Assembly: GCA_000333235.1 (NCBI GenBank)
Contig: CAPN01000051.1
Location: 682,001-746,000 of the forward strand
Direction: 5' to 3'
Length of the DNA: 64,000 nt
DNA from: Pseudoalteromonas luteoviolacea B = ATCC 29581
GTDB taxonomy: Bacteria > Pseudomonadota > Gammaproteobacteria > Enterobacterales > Alteromonadaceae
This document shows, piece by piece, positions 38,201 to 47,052 of this stretch; within the stretch, counting starts at the first letter, position 1; the number at the start of each line of letters is the position of its first letter. The position numbers and the translations under genes were made by a program. The notes below the pieces were generated by a model. That model saw only the letters and a program-made list of their open reading frames with translations, made no database searches and was not told the DNA's origin.

Positions 38201-38850
38201 ATTCGGCTGTGCGTTATTTTAAATTGCTTAAATTGACCTGCTAACAATAACTCGAGCGTTTCCGTTCCTTCTTTTTGACTATATAAACCTTGATCATCGA
38301 TAAAATAATATATTCCATCTCGATAGATAACATTGCGAGGATCTTTACCGCTTATTTTTGGATCCATTATTTCTAGAGAATTTTGAAATATTACATAGGG
38401 TTGGCCAACTTCGGTTGTTATAACCACACGATCCGTTTTGCAATCGATAAACTCGACGCGATCAGACGAAATACTTTGGCTGTCGCTTGCTAGAAATGAC
38501 TGGAATATCCCTTTATTGCTGTGGTAAACACTTAAACCTGTGCTTGTTCCAATCCACATCATATCTTTGTCTTGGCAAAGCGACGTAATAAACCCCCCTG
38601 CCAAGTGCACGTTACTCTGTTGTACCGATTCAAACTGCCGAAACTCATGCCCATCAAAACGATTTAGCCCTGCCTGTGTACCAATCCATATATAGCCAAA
38701 TTGGTCTTGGGCAAGTGAAGTAACACTTACTTGGCTTAAACCAGAGTTATAATCATAGCGCTGCATCACCTGAGCAGTGTCAGAAAAGCGCGGATTAGCA
38801 TGTAAGCTACACGACAAAATAAAAATAAATAAAGCGACATAAATATGCAT
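35224..38850 (-). CDS. Two-component-propeller sensor histidine kinase
   Basis: A 1208-residue membrane kinase. After a signal peptide (HIYVALFIFILSCSLHA), the periplasmic part is a Reg_prop beta-propeller (about 25-690) with repeats such as DQFGYIWIGTQAGLNRFDG and DNEDDLWIGTESRGLHFL. A Y_Y_Y domain (about 695-765) and one membrane helix (about 770-790) follow. The cytoplasmic part has a PAS domain (about 805-925), a coiled coil, HisKA (His near 981 in VAHEINTPLG) and a HATPase (LLNNSVIHGF, GCGLGMHIV). Unlike many Bacteroidetes relatives it has no receiver or AraC domain, so it needs a separate response regulator, and none is adjacent. The ligand is unknown. Confidence 0.93.
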   Translation of the reverse strand: MHIYVALFIFILSCSLHANPRFSDTAQVMQRYDYNSGLSQVSVTSLAQDQFGYIWIGTQAGLNRFDGHEFRQFESVQQSNVHLAGGFITSLCQDKDMMWIGTSTGLSVYHSNKGIFQSFLASDSQSISSDRVEFIDCKTDRVVITTEVGQPYVIFQNSLEIMDPKISGKDPRNVIYRDGIYYFIDDQGLYSQKEGTETLELLLAGQFKQFKITHSRIYLFTFDSGLIVYDLSLKREEWRKVFQPVESSVLNDITVSADKITLATGNGVYLLNFDGDVQRHWTKTDKLQQGLQDNNVLSVMRDNEDDLWIGTESRGLHFLTKLSDSFGHVGEFNYVHSPIVSPDVRSFALDTDGTFWVATSDGLSIFDGFGFVNPAQIYSQLVALEHVFITKIFAHKHYLWITTRGSGIFRLDLNTSRLENWKPEFNGALELNFNDVYYYNHEVLVSSRGHGLLKYDAIENQFHSFFDPTLFNAPNHVTSVRSSGKSLIFGSVGEGIFKFEDGILSNLNTQTGLASDIVFMIEIDDKGRVWAASEAGLTITQNNFKTERIVKKSDGLANDAIWSLVFDGKSHVWLGTSGGLSQINIDDYTIYNFLPFDGVQDYEFNYNAAWLAPDGRVFIGGAKGFNQFYPEHIAIKQRKNDLIISEIAVLGETLKPSDGGLINTATELTSRINLEHDQNIISLQYSSLEFTSDKQMKYFYRVIGLSDQWLRLAKGSRQVNLLKLEPGIYQVEVYTVNRFNQHSPIHQTQIKVNAPLWWNTWSKLLYLALLIALVAYNFHLRQKRFAQVVEDNKKMADLKERLELSLWASGDELWDWHLKTKNIYRHRVMPRIDYGCAFEYMQVEDISAFVHPKDSINLEDKLEACIRGEEDSYEVPLRVKDLSGKWVWVLDRGKVVNREKNGVATRIAGALKDITELKSHQDALQRLNEQLEIKVAMRTDELYKKNQKLEQAMIELKRTQQELIESERMASLGNLVAGVAHEINTPLGVAITALTYNMECLSQIDKKLQDKTLKQSDLDKAIQEQNNGYALIMRNLDRAQSLIGNFKQVAVDQSSETEREINLKEYVIDVFDSLTPLVKGKGITIDINGGDDIILNTYPGAIYQILTNLLNNSVIHGFENLSNGHISTSILAEKKAVVITYHDNGVGVNPKIITNIFDPFVTSKRNQGGCGLGMHIVYNLVTQLLKGEIKCTSEPGSGVKFVIRIPIF

Positions 38851-38975
38851 GGGCAGTTAAAAGTAAGTCGATTTAATAAAAACTATAGCAAGGGTTTAAA
38901 TTGATCGTGAATTTTTGACTCGCAAAAATAGCATGTCTTGTATCAAGTCAGCAGATGAAACACTTAGAAGAAGGG

Positions 38976-40823
38976 TTAGTCGTCTAAGTCGAATCGACTA
39001 ATTTGACCCGAACCATGAATGAGTTCGTATTTTTCGAGTCGACCTTCTCGCATTGTCACTAAGCTGATGGACGAGCTGCTAATTAGGAATTGATTTGATT
39101 GAGAGTCAGTTAACGAATGTTTATCAACACTCATTTTCCAACGTTTCGTAAATAAGTTAAGGGGACTTAACGGAGAATAAAGCCACGTATCCAGTTTATC
39201 TAACAATTTTATGAGCTTCTTCGGAAATTCGTTTTTAATTCCAGATGCAGTAAGCTGCCAAATACGGTTATCGTGTTTCCCAAAACGAGCCTTGACTGAG
39301 AAGCAAAATGAATAATGCACATCACCAGACAAGATAATCGTTTCACTTGGCGTGTCTGCACGTCGAAATATATCGAGCAATTTTTTCGCCGCGCCTTCAT
39401 GCGCCATCCAATTTTCAACATCAACAAGTAATGGTTCTCCACAGGCATTAAATACTGCTTGAATCGCTTCAATGGCTTTTACACCAAACACCGGGGCGGG
39501 GGAAACTAAAAGAACATGTTCATGGCTAATCAAATTGGATTCAAGTTCCAAAAGCCTGTCCCAATCCATCAGTCCTGAGGGCTCATTAAAATCTTCATCG
39601 TTGCGCCAACGGTGTGTTCTTGTATCTAGCACGACAAGTTTGGGTTCGGTTGCTAAACAATAATGCCAGCTATTAAACCGATGAATTGGTTTAGCAAACG
39701 TTTTCCAGTGCCAGACTTTTTCTTTTAGTGCTTTTTTAAAAGGTTGAATTAATTCTCTGCTCTCCGCCAACCCGTCGTTACCTAGCCCTTGAAACAACCA
39801 ATAAGCGGTCATACCATTTAATATAATACGCAAACTCTGAGGCTCTTTATAAACGGTTTCCTCCCAATTTGCGGTTAAATTCCAGTCATCTGTAACGTCA
39901 TGATCATCAAACATCATTAATGTACTAATGTTGCCAAACAGTCGTTTAGTACTCGATAAATCGTCGATGAATTGCTTAAGATGAGTAAGTTCGTGATTGA
40001 AATGGCTCGCGTGCTTTAAATTCGAGCCGCTATAAGTCAATTTTGTTTGATCAATCAATTGCCACACGTCTGGTGACCAACTTAATAAATAAAGCGCAAT
40101 AAACTCTTTAAGCGCAATAAGGTGGTTACCCGCTTTCATACTAGTAAAATGAGGTTGATCTTTTTTCAGCCAATAACCAATGGCCAACTTAGAACGAGAT
40201 TGCCAGGGTGTTTTAGGTAAGAACAAGTGACGGCGATATAACTGCTCTTGAAGATCCATCGGCAAAGCTAAATTTGCTTCAGCATCATCAAACAAGCCCA
40301 AACATTCAGTGAGTTGCGCTATGGCAAGCAGCATCGGTCCGGCCACATCATCTGCATAAATTTGATCGCCGGACATCAATAAAATCTGCGGTCCCAAATC
40401 CCCATGTTCACGGCAAGATTTTATAAATGAATCTGCACTTGATAAGCTATCGCGACTTTCGTGATGAGGGTTTCGGCACGAGCCATGAAACACTTGCGTT
40501 AGTTTTAGCGGTATACAAAGACTCGGTAAAATTTGATTGTAACTCAATGACGTCAAGTCAGCTGAAACGCCATCGATAAGAAGCGAATACTGAATTAATT
40601 GATCGGTTGGAAACGGCACATCAGTCGCGTTCACTTTAGCAAAATATAAAAAACAATGAGATCCAAGCTGTAACACTTCAACTTGAGTTTCGCTTAAGCA
40701 TTGCTCAAAATGAAACTCAACTTCACACAAGCGACTCAAGACTAATTGAAAGCATACGCAGTGTGCTTCAGCTCGCCTGACCATCGGTGCCATTAATATG
40801 CTCGGTATCGCTGTTCCTTGCAC
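38976..40823 (-). CDS. PhoD-like metallophosphatase
   Basis: A 615-residue protein with PhoD-type metal-binding blocks: HGSCRNPH (about 111), MSGDQIYADD (about 148), MMFDDHDVTDDWN and ILSGDVHYSF (about 499). Such enzymes are calcium/iron phosphodiesterases or phosphatases. This one lacks a Tat or Sec signal, so a cytoplasmic location is likely, unlike classical PhoD. The start is GTG at 40823, ten bases after the tatD stop, which places it at the end of the pabC-holB-tatD operon. An internal ATG at 40793 is an alternative start. The substrate is unknown. Confidence 0.82.
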   Translation of the reverse strand: MQGTAIPSILMAPMVRRAEAHCVCFQLVLSRLCEVEFHFEQCLSETQVEVLQLGSHCFLYFAKVNATDVPFPTDQLIQYSLLIDGVSADLTSLSYNQILPSLCIPLKLTQVFHGSCRNPHHESRDSLSSADSFIKSCREHGDLGPQILLMSGDQIYADDVAGPMLLAIAQLTECLGLFDDAEANLALPMDLQEQLYRRHLFLPKTPWQSRSKLAIGYWLKKDQPHFTSMKAGNHLIALKEFIALYLLSWSPDVWQLIDQTKLTYSGSNLKHASHFNHELTHLKQFIDDLSSTKRLFGNISTLMMFDDHDVTDDWNLTANWEETVYKEPQSLRIILNGMTAYWLFQGLGNDGLAESRELIQPFKKALKEKVWHWKTFAKPIHRFNSWHYCLATEPKLVVLDTRTHRWRNDEDFNEPSGLMDWDRLLELESNLISHEHVLLVSPAPVFGVKAIEAIQAVFNACGEPLLVDVENWMAHEGAAKKLLDIFRRADTPSETIILSGDVHYSFCFSVKARFGKHDNRIWQLTASGIKNEFPKKLIKLLDKLDTWLYSPLSPLNLFTKRWKMSVDKHSLTDSQSNQFLISSSSISLVTMREGRLEKYELIHGSGQISRFDLDD

Positions 40824-40833
40824 GTCTAATCCG

Positions 40834-41610
40834 TTACGACTTTACTATTTTAAATAAATTATAGAAGTTATCTGTCGTTGCTTTTGCTAACTGCTCAAAC
40901 GATAAGCCTTTTAGGTCTGCAATAAAATACGCGACATCTTCTACATAAGCAGGTTGATTCGTTTTTCCACGATGTGGGACGGGCGCAAGATAAGGTGAAT
41001 CGGTTTCGATTAAGAGCCTATCAAGTGGCAAGTATTTTACGACATCTTGGAGCGCTTTCGCATTTTTGAACGTTACGATTCCTGAAATCGAGATATAAAA
41101 CCCTAAATCCAATGCCTTTTTTGCCATCTCTAAGTCTTCGGTAAAACAATGCAGAACACCACCGCATTGACTTGCTTTATGCGCTCGCATTAGGTTTATA
41201 GTGTCTTCCTTTGCATCACGAGTGTGAATAATGAGAGGTTTGTGAAGCGTATTTGCGACTTCAATATGACCGACAAAGCTAGCTTGTTGGACTTGTTTTG
41301 TCTCTTGGCTGTAGTAATAGTCTAACCCTGTTTCACCGATTGCAACGACCTTCTGGTGTGAGGCTAAGTCGATTAGTTTTGCTTTGTCGAGTTCAAATTT
41401 CTGATCTAATGGATGAACCCCACAAGACGCTGATACATCAGCATAGTGTGCAATTTTTTCGAGCATCGATGGAAATTGGTCAAGGGTAACACTTACACAC
41501 AAAAAATGTTCAACCTGCTTTTTTCTTGCTTTATTTAAAACTTCATCCAGATCTAAACCGAGTTTATCCCAGTCCAATCGGTCCAGATGACAGTGCGAAT
41601 CTACAATCAT
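40834..41610 (-). CDS. TatD-family metal-dependent hydrolase (YcfH type)
   Basis: A 258-residue TIM-barrel hydrolase with VDSHCHLD at the N-terminus (metal-binding His6 and His8), IGETGLDYYY (Glu), IIHTRDA and LLIETDSPYLAPVPHRGK (His/Asp). TatD proteins are implicated as DNases in repair; the YcfH paralogue's substrate is less certain. YcfH lies downstream of holB in E. coli too, so this is probably the YcfH orthologue. The gene starts eight bases after pilZ. Confidence 0.92.
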   Translation of the reverse strand: MIVDSHCHLDRLDWDKLGLDLDEVLNKARKKQVEHFLCVSVTLDQFPSMLEKIAHYADVSASCGVHPLDQKFELDKAKLIDLASHQKVVAIGETGLDYYYSQETKQVQQASFVGHIEVANTLHKPLIIHTRDAKEDTINLMRAHKASQCGGVLHCFTEDLEMAKKALDLGFYISISGIVTFKNAKALQDVVKYLPLDRLLIETDSPYLAPVPHRGKTNQPAYVEDVAYFIADLKGLSFEQLAKATTDNFYNLFKIVKS

Positions 41611-41618
41611 AACTACTC

Positions 41619-41945
41619 TTACATGGTGTAGGTTGGTTTATCCGAATTTAACGACGTACCCAATAGTTTAATCACTTTTTCGTTAGTGTTTTGGGCATTG
41701 TCCGAAAACGCGATGCCAGCTCCGGGTGGATTAGAGTTTTGTGCGCCTTGCGGAGAAATCCACACCACCTTACCAACGAACACATCCTCTTCTAAGGCAT
41801 CAGGTAACGTCACTCTTAACTTTAATTCGGTACCTATTTCAAATTTCATATTGGTTTTGACAAATAAGCCGCCTTGACGCAAAAAAGCCATATAACAACG
41901 ATATAGCTCATCAAGATCTTCGAAATCCACTAGCAATTCTTGCAC
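41619..41945 (-). CDS. pilZ: PilZ-domain protein (type IV pilus PilZ)
   Basis: A 108-residue PilZ-fold protein placed between holB and tatD, as in Pseudomonas and related bacteria. FLRQGGLFVKT and the later GAGIAFSD fit PilZ. The RxxxR and D/NxSxxG c-di-GMP-binding motifs are missing, as in the canonical type IV pilus PilZ, which does not bind c-di-GMP but acts with PilB and FimX. A role in pilus biogenesis is inferred from family and position. No pilus genes lie in this window. Confidence 0.85.
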   Translation of the reverse strand: MQELLVDFEDLDELYRCYMAFLRQGGLFVKTNMKFEIGTELKLRVTLPDALEEDVFVGKVVWISPQGAQNSNPPGAGIAFSDNAQNTNEKVIKLLGTSLNSDKPTYTM

Positions 41946-41954
41946 TTTCGTCTC

Positions 41955-42851
41955 CTAATTCAGGGGCTTATTAAATACATTTTGTAACAACGATAAGCTT
42001 AACGCTAAATTTGTTCCCGAAATCGTCTTTAACTTCTCAGCAAACCTCGACATTTCATAAGTTTGTTCTGAAGAAGTTGAAAAATCGAAACTCTTTTCCA
42101 CTTGGCGTTTGATCCGATGTAACAAAAATAAACAAAACGCGTCTTTTAGGTCCGCTTTTTTGCTTAACATGCGCTGCATTTCCGCCAAAGGCCACGTAGA
42201 TACGTTACCAAAAGCCCAATCATAAAGGCTTTTAACATCAGGATCTATGCCCTCTTCAAGCCAGGTAGAAACCAATAAAGGTTGGGAAGCAAAAAGGTGA
42301 TGCCATGAATCAGAACAATACTTACGAACATTCTCTTGCAACCACGTTTCTCCTTGCTCACGAGTAACATCGACATTCACTTTAAAACAGCGGCTACTAA
42401 TCGTGGCAGGTAAAAGAGAAACATCCGTACACGTTAATAGCAGATAGCGATTTTTCGTTGGCTCTTCGAGCGTTTTCAATAAGGCATTCGCCGCTGAAAC
42501 GGTCAGCTGTTGTGCATCCTCAACGATCACGGCTTTTCGACCGCCTTGCTGAGCGGAATGAACAACAAAGTCACCAATTTCACGTACCTCATCAACACCA
42601 ATACCATTTTCACTGCTTAACAGCATTCTATCAGGATGATTACCAGCATTTTGTAGTAAACAAGCTTTACACCTTTGACAAGCATACAGGCCATTTGGTG
42701 CTTCACATAATAGCGCATTAACGATGTTATGAGCCAAAACGGCCTTTCCAACCCCTCGTTTACCGCACAACAAAATTGCATGATGCAATTTACCTTGCGA
42801 AAACGCCTGACTGAGTGTGTTGTGCAATGGATTAAGCCATGGAATAGACAT
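41955..42851 (-). CDS. holB: DNA polymerase III subunit delta'
   Basis: A 298-residue clamp-loader subunit that helps load the beta clamp during replication. The Walker A-like GKRGVGKAVLA (about 29) is followed by the zinc module with cysteines in LCEAPNGLYACQRCKACL. LLKTLEEPTKNRYLLL and ISSRCF (SRC motif) are typical. It is somewhat shorter than E. coli HolB (334). The ATG shares one base with the tmk stop. Confidence 0.93.
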   Translation of the reverse strand: MSIPWLNPLHNTLSQAFSQGKLHHAILLCGKRGVGKAVLAHNIVNALLCEAPNGLYACQRCKACLLQNAGNHPDRMLLSSENGIGVDEVREIGDFVVHSAQQGGRKAVIVEDAQQLTVSAANALLKTLEEPTKNRYLLLTCTDVSLLPATISSRCFKVNVDVTREQGETWLQENVRKYCSDSWHHLFASQPLLVSTWLEEGIDPDVKSLYDWAFGNVSTWPLAEMQRMLSKKADLKDAFCLFLLHRIKRQVEKSFDFSTSSEQTYEMSRFAEKLKTISGTNLALSLSLLQNVFNKPLN

Positions 42852-43468
42852 TACGCTAAAAACCTTTTAATCGTAGCTAACACATCTTGATGAACGTGTT
42901 CCATTGACTGTCCTGCATCAATTTTAACCGCAAAATCATGAGTATCGACTAGCGACAAATAGCGTTCTCTAGCACGTTGAAAAAAGCTCAATGATTCAAG
43001 CTCTATACGATCCAATTCACCTCGCCCCTTTGCTCTTGTTAAACCCACGGCAGGATCAATATCAAGGTAAAGAACTAAACTCGGCGTTAAACCTTTAAGC
43101 ACAATATCTGCCAAGGCAGCTAATTTCTCGGTTTCAATGCCTCGGCCACCACCTTGATAAGCTTGCGATGACCAATCGTGCCTGTCTGCGATAACCCAGT
43201 GTCCTTTTGCCAACGCTGGTTTTATCACATTGTGCACAAGTTGCGCTCGAGCTGCATACATGATCAGTAACTCCGTTTCAGGTGCTACATTTTCTTCATG
43301 CACCGACTTTACCAATGCTCGAAGCGACTCAGCCAAGGGCGTGCCACCAGGTTCTCGCACTCTAATGTAATTGACGCCTTGAGCAGTAAGTTCTGATTCG
43401 ATTGTCTTAATCGCACTGGACTTACCTGCTCCTTCAAGTCCTTCTAGGACAATAAATTTACCCTGCAT
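42851..43468 (-). CDS. tmk: Thymidylate kinase
   Basis: A 205-residue enzyme phosphorylating dTMP to dTDP. The P-loop is LEGLEGAGKSSA (9-18), followed by the DR motif (VIADRHDWSSQAYQGGGRG) and LYLDIDPAVGLTRA with the lid region (KGRGELDRIE). Length fits E. coli Tmk (213). The first 11 bases overlap the end of mltG, and the last base is shared with the holB start. Confidence 0.96.
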   Translation of the reverse strand: MQGKFIVLEGLEGAGKSSAIKTIESELTAQGVNYIRVREPGGTPLAESLRALVKSVHEENVAPETELLIMYAARAQLVHNVIKPALAKGHWVIADRHDWSSQAYQGGGRGIETEKLAALADIVLKGLTPSLVLYLDIDPAVGLTRAKGRGELDRIELESLSFFQRARERYLSLVDTHDFAVKIDAGQSMEHVHQDVLATIKRFLA

Positions 43469-44435
43469 TTTTACTCTTTTCTAAATATCGACGTACAGCT
43501 TGGTTATGCTCTTTAAGTGTTTTAGAAAACACATGTCCCCCACTTCCATCTGCAACGAAATAATAGTAGCTACTGGTTGCTGGTTGCAAGGCGGCATAAA
43601 TGGACGCCTTTGATGGCATTGCAATAGGCGTAGGAGGTAGCCCATTAATTCGATACGTATTGTATGGTGTCATTTCATTAAGATGAGCGCGTGTAATATC
43701 ACCTGCAAATCGTTCACCTAAACCATATATGACGGTGGGATCTGTTTGCAAACGCATGCCGATCTTTAATCGATTAATAAAGACAGATGCAACCATTTGA
43801 CGTTCTTCATTTACGGCGGTTTCTTTTTCGATAATAGAAGCCAAGATCAAGGCATCGTATTTTGACGCTAACGGCAATCCTTCAGTTCGGCTTTGCCAAA
43901 GTGAATCTAGTGTGGTTTCCATACTTTGCTTGGCGCGATCAAATAACTCACTTGCTGTCGAATACGCAATATAATGATACGTTTCTGGCATTAACCATCC
44001 CTCTGGTGATGGCTCTGCGTGCATCTTGTTCGGGTCAAATACAAGATAAGGTGAATGTTGCATCTTATTCAATACTTGTTTAAACGTTTCCCCTTCAACA
44101 ATGGTAAAGCTAAATTGTTTTTGAGCGCCGCGTGCTATTTTTGCATAGGCTTCAAGAACCGTCATGTTGCTTAACTCATAAACACCTTTTTTTATTCCGC
44201 TAGGAAGAGGAAATAATTTAAAATACACTTTAAATTGCCAGCAGCTACTTACCCATTGATGCTTTTTCCAAGCTTCACAGACTCGGCCGATCCCAGAGCC
44301 TGACTTAACTTCAAATACTTGGGGAGTATCGATTGCTAATCGGCTCGTTTGAGTGTAGCGAATTTGTTCAAGTCCGCTCATAACGGTAATCAAAAATAAA
44401 ATGAACGTGACACTAATTCCAATACGTTTAAGCAT
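43458..44435 (-). CDS. mltG: Endolytic murein transglycosylase MltG
   Basis: A 325-residue membrane-anchored lytic transglycosylase (formerly YceG) thought to release nascent glycan strands. One N-terminal membrane helix (about 5-21) precedes a LysM-like region and the catalytic YceG core. That core holds LASIIEKETAVNEERQMVASVFINRL (catalytic Glu in the first part) and LQTDPTVIYGLG, then NTYRINGLPPTPI. It overlaps pabC by eight bases and tmk by eleven, the same gene order as in E. coli. Confidence 0.95.
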   Translation of the reverse strand: MLKRIGISVTFILFLITVMSGLEQIRYTQTSRLAIDTPQVFEVKSGSGIGRVCEAWKKHQWVSSCWQFKVYFKLFPLPSGIKKGVYELSNMTVLEAYAKIARGAQKQFSFTIVEGETFKQVLNKMQHSPYLVFDPNKMHAEPSPEGWLMPETYHYIAYSTASELFDRAKQSMETTLDSLWQSRTEGLPLASKYDALILASIIEKETAVNEERQMVASVFINRLKIGMRLQTDPTVIYGLGERFAGDITRAHLNEMTPYNTYRINGLPPTPIAMPSKASIYAALQPATSSYYYFVADGSGGHVFSKTLKEHNQAVRRYLEKSKNAG

Positions 44436-45204
44436 GCCACCCCAATTCAGGTAAAAACGAGATTAATGTGTTGAGTTGCCAATTGGTGTTTGCATAACGA
44501 GTGACAGGAACACACCCGATTAAACTATTGGTTATGAACACACCTTGTGCGTTCAAAAGAAAATCTTTTTTCATCATTATTGTTGTAATCATTAAACGTG
44601 ATTTTAGGGCTTGAAGTTGCACACCTTCAATTCCACATTGAGACAGATCTGGGGTGTACCACTGTTCTTCACTGCGAACAATAATATTGCCAACGCTACT
44701 TTCAATAACATTGCCATCATAATCAGTAACGACCACATCATCTGTATTTTGCTTCACTAACGCTTGCTTTATTAACACTTGTTCAAGTCGATTTAAGGTT
44801 TTTAATCCTGCCAAAAGCGGTTGATGTGCTAAATGGATAGGCGAGTCTTCAAGCGCAATCCCCTGACATTGTATACCTTCATATTGAGAGGGAAACGGTA
44901 ATACTTGAACTATTGCAACAGGCATAGTTCCTTTCGGTGGTGTATATCCTCGTCCACCACTCCCTCGTGTAATCATTATTTTTAGCACAGCTAAAGGGTG
45001 ATTTGCTACTTCGTCTACAACATGTTTACTTAATGTCTCTAAGTCGAGTTTTTCAAAACATAATCGCTCAGCACAGTGTTGTAACCGTTTCAAATGCAGT
45101 GGCCACAGCTCAACACGACCATTAACTACTTTAGCTGTGGTAAAAAAACCATCTCCGTATGCTAAACCACGGTCGTTTACATCGAGCTGAGTCACAATTC
45201 GCAT
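44428..45204 (-). CDS. pabC: Aminodeoxychorismate lyase
   Basis: A 258-residue class IV PLP enzyme that makes p-aminobenzoate for folate. DRGLAYGDGFFTTA is the family N-terminus, and the PLP lysine lies in GLKTLNRLEQVL. ESSVGNIIV and the closing segment also match. The start is ATG at 45204, 16 bases past the fabF terminator, so its transcription may come from a new promoter or from readthrough. Confidence 0.93.
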   Translation of the reverse strand: MRIVTQLDVNDRGLAYGDGFFTTAKVVNGRVELWPLHLKRLQHCAERLCFEKLDLETLSKHVVDEVANHPLAVLKIMITRGSGGRGYTPPKGTMPVAIVQVLPFPSQYEGIQCQGIALEDSPIHLAHQPLLAGLKTLNRLEQVLIKQALVKQNTDDVVVTDYDGNVIESSVGNIIVRSEEQWYTPDLSQCGIEGVQLQALKSRLMITTIMMKKDFLLNAQGVFITNSLIGCVPVTRYANTNWQLNTLISFLPELGWHA

Positions 45205-45219
45205 TTAATTAATATCCAT

Positions 45220-45243
45220 AAAAAAGCCTAGCAATGCTAGGCT
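45220..45243 (-). terminator. Rho-independent terminator of fabF
   Basis: AGCCTAGC at 45225-45232 pairs with GCTAGGCT at 45236-45243 (3-nt loop). On the minus strand it runs into six T residues. It separates the fatty-acid operon from the pabC-mltG-tmk-holB group. Confidence 0.8.
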
Positions 45244-45272
45244 CTCATTATACACAGATACCGTTCTTAATG

Positions 45273-46511
45273 TTAAACGCGTTTAAACAGTAATGAACCG
45301 TTAGTGCCACCAAAACCAAATGAATTACATAAGGCAAAATCTAATTTGGCGTCACGTGCTGTATGTGGTACATAATCTAGATCACACCCTTCATCTGGAT
45401 TGTCCAAATTAATCGTTGGTGATACTTTCTGATCTTGTAACGATAAAATCGTAATGATTGATTCTACTGAACCTGCGGCACCTAACAAGTGACCCATCAT
45501 GGATTTAGAAGAACTCACCATCACAGATTTTGCAGCGTCACCAAATACCGATTTAACCGCTTGTGTTTCAGCTTTGTCACCTGCATGTGTCGACGTACCG
45601 TGGGCATTAATATAGCCTACTTGCTGTGGATTAACGTTCGCATCATTAAGGGCATTTTGCATCGCAAGTGCTGCGCCAGAGCCATCTTCTGGTGGCGAAG
45701 TCATATGGAAAGCATCACCACTCATGCCAAAACCAACCAGTTCAGCGTAGATCTTTGCACCACGGGCTTTGGCGTGTTCATATTCCTCAACCATAACGAC
45801 ACCAGCACCATCCGCTAGCACAAAGCCATCTCTGTCTTTATCCCAAGGGCGAGAGGCCGCTTGAGGGTCGTCATTACGCGAAGAAAGCGCACGAGCCGCA
45901 CAAAATCCACCCATGCCTATTGGTGTAGACGCCTTTTCGGCACCGCCTGCAAGCATCGCATCTGCGTCGCCATACGCAATCATACGCGCGGCGTGACCAA
46001 TATTATGCAAACCTGTAGTACAGGCAGTGACGATAGAAATATTCGGACCACGTAACCCATACATAATTGATAAATGACCAGAGATCATATTAATGATGGT
46101 TGATGGAACATAAAATGGCGACAAACGACGAGGACCACTGTTAAGCAATTTAACGTGGTTTTCTTCAATCAATGTCAATCCACCGATCCCAGACCCTACC
46201 GCGACACCAACTCGATGCGCGTTAGATTCATTAACTTCAAGTCCGGAATCTTTCAATGCTTGGGCACCTGCAGCAATACCGTATTGGATGAACATATCCA
46301 TTTTTTTGGTTTCTTTTGCTGGAATGTACTCGGTAACATCAAAATCATTAATAAGACCAGCAAACTTAGTGGTGAAATTTGTGGTATCAAAATGCGTAAT
46401 AGTTGAGATGCCGCTGCGGCCCTCTAACAAACCCTGCCAGGTTGAACCTACGTCATTACCTAGCGGCGTCAACATACCTAAGCCTGTTACGACGACTCGA
46501 CGTTTAGCCAC
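45273..46511 (-). CDS. fabF: Beta-ketoacyl-ACP synthase II
   Basis: A 412-residue condensing enzyme that elongates acyl-ACP with malonyl-ACP and governs temperature control of unsaturated fatty acids. The Cys-His-His triad is visible in [22 protein letters not shown] and [14 protein letters not shown]. The frame extends to a TTG at 46523, but that TTG is part of the ribosome binding site TTGGAGGA. The true start is GTG at 46511 ([12 protein letters not shown] follows), five bases after GGAGG. It follows acpP, with a hairpin in between. Confidence 0.96.
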   Translation of the reverse strand: MAKRRVVVTGLGMLTPLGNDVGSTWQGLLEGRSGISTITHFDTTNFTTKFAGLINDFDVTEYIPAKETKKMDMFIQYGIAAGAQALKDSGLEVNESNAHRVGVAVGSGIGGLTLIEENHVKLLNSGPRRLSPFYVPSTIINMISGHLSIMYGLRGPNISIVTACTTGLHNIGHAARMIAYGDADAMLAGGAEKASTPIGMGGFCAARALSSRNDDPQAASRPWDKDRDGFVLADGAGVVMVEEYEHAKARGAKIYAELVGFGMSGDAFHMTSPPEDGSGAALAMQNALNDANVNPQQVGYINAHGTSTHAGDKAETQAVKSVFGDAAKSVMVSSSKSMMGHLLGAAGSVESIITILSLQDQKVSPTINLDNPDEGCDLDYVPHTARDAKLDFALCNSFGFGGTNGSLLFKRV

Positions 46512-46561
46512 GGTGTCCTCCAAACGGAATTCTGAACTTTTTGAGGGGGATTAAATAGACT

Positions 46562-46583
46562 GAGGGCAGCGTAAGCTGCCCTC
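46562..46583 (-). terminator. acpP-fabF intergenic hairpin (partial terminator/attenuator)
   Basis: GAGGGCAGC (46562-46570) pairs perfectly with GCTGCCCTC (46575-46583) around a 4-nt loop. On the minus strand only a poor T-rich tail follows, so partial termination is likely. This would give more acpP than fabF transcript. Confidence 0.6.
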
Positions 46584-46596
46584 ATTGATACGTTGC

Positions 46597-46833
46597 TTAC
46601 TCAGCGTGAGCAGTTACGTAATCGATCGCTGCTTGAACAGTAGTGATTTTCTCTGCTTCTTCGTCAGGGATCTCTGTGTCAAACTCTTCCTCTAGCGCCA
46701 TTACTAGCTCAACTGTGTCTAGAGAGTCAGCACCAAGATCGTCAACGAATGACGCTTCATTTTTAACTTCTTCTTCTTTAACACCTAGTTGTTCAACGAT
46801 GATTTTTTTTACGCGTTCTTGGATGTCGCTCAT
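46597..46833 (-). CDS. acpP: Acyl carrier protein
   Basis: A 78-residue acidic carrier protein. Ser37 in [19 protein letters not shown] is the 4'-phosphopantetheine attachment site. The sequence is close to E. coli AcpP along its whole length. It carries growing acyl chains among the Fab enzymes and PlsX. A hairpin follows the gene and a separate promoter region precedes it, fitting its need for higher expression than its neighbours. Confidence 0.98.
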   Translation of the reverse strand: MSDIQERVKKIIVEQLGVKEEEVKNEASFVDDLGADSLDTVELVMALEEEFDTEIPDEEAEKITTVQAAIDYVTAHAE

Positions 46834-46965
46834 TCTTCTTTCCTTTATTTAAACGCAATGCGTTATTTTCAGATTGCGGCGTAGTTTACGGCGCATAATT
46901 CTGTGATTCAAGGATTTGCTCCGACTTTTTTGTCTGGTCAAACCTGTCTGTACCAAATTCACTCT

Positions 46966-46994
46966 TTTATCGCTCATTTTCGAGGCGAATTCAA
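46966..46994 (-). promoter_or_regulatory. Candidate acpP promoter
   Basis: On the minus strand TTGAAT (46994-46989) is followed after 17 bases by GATAAA (46971-46966). It lies in the 219-base space between fabG and acpP. No FabR- or FadR-like palindrome was seen there. Confidence 0.35.
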
Positions 46995-47052
46995 GTATGT
47001 TTACGGCAAGATCACAAAAAATTCAACTAAAATATCGATGCCGGTTCAGTTA

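Noticed and set aside
45489-45818. 109-codon plus-strand frame opposite fabF
   Set aside because: Antisense to the fabF catalytic region; His/Cys/Arg-rich shadow composition.
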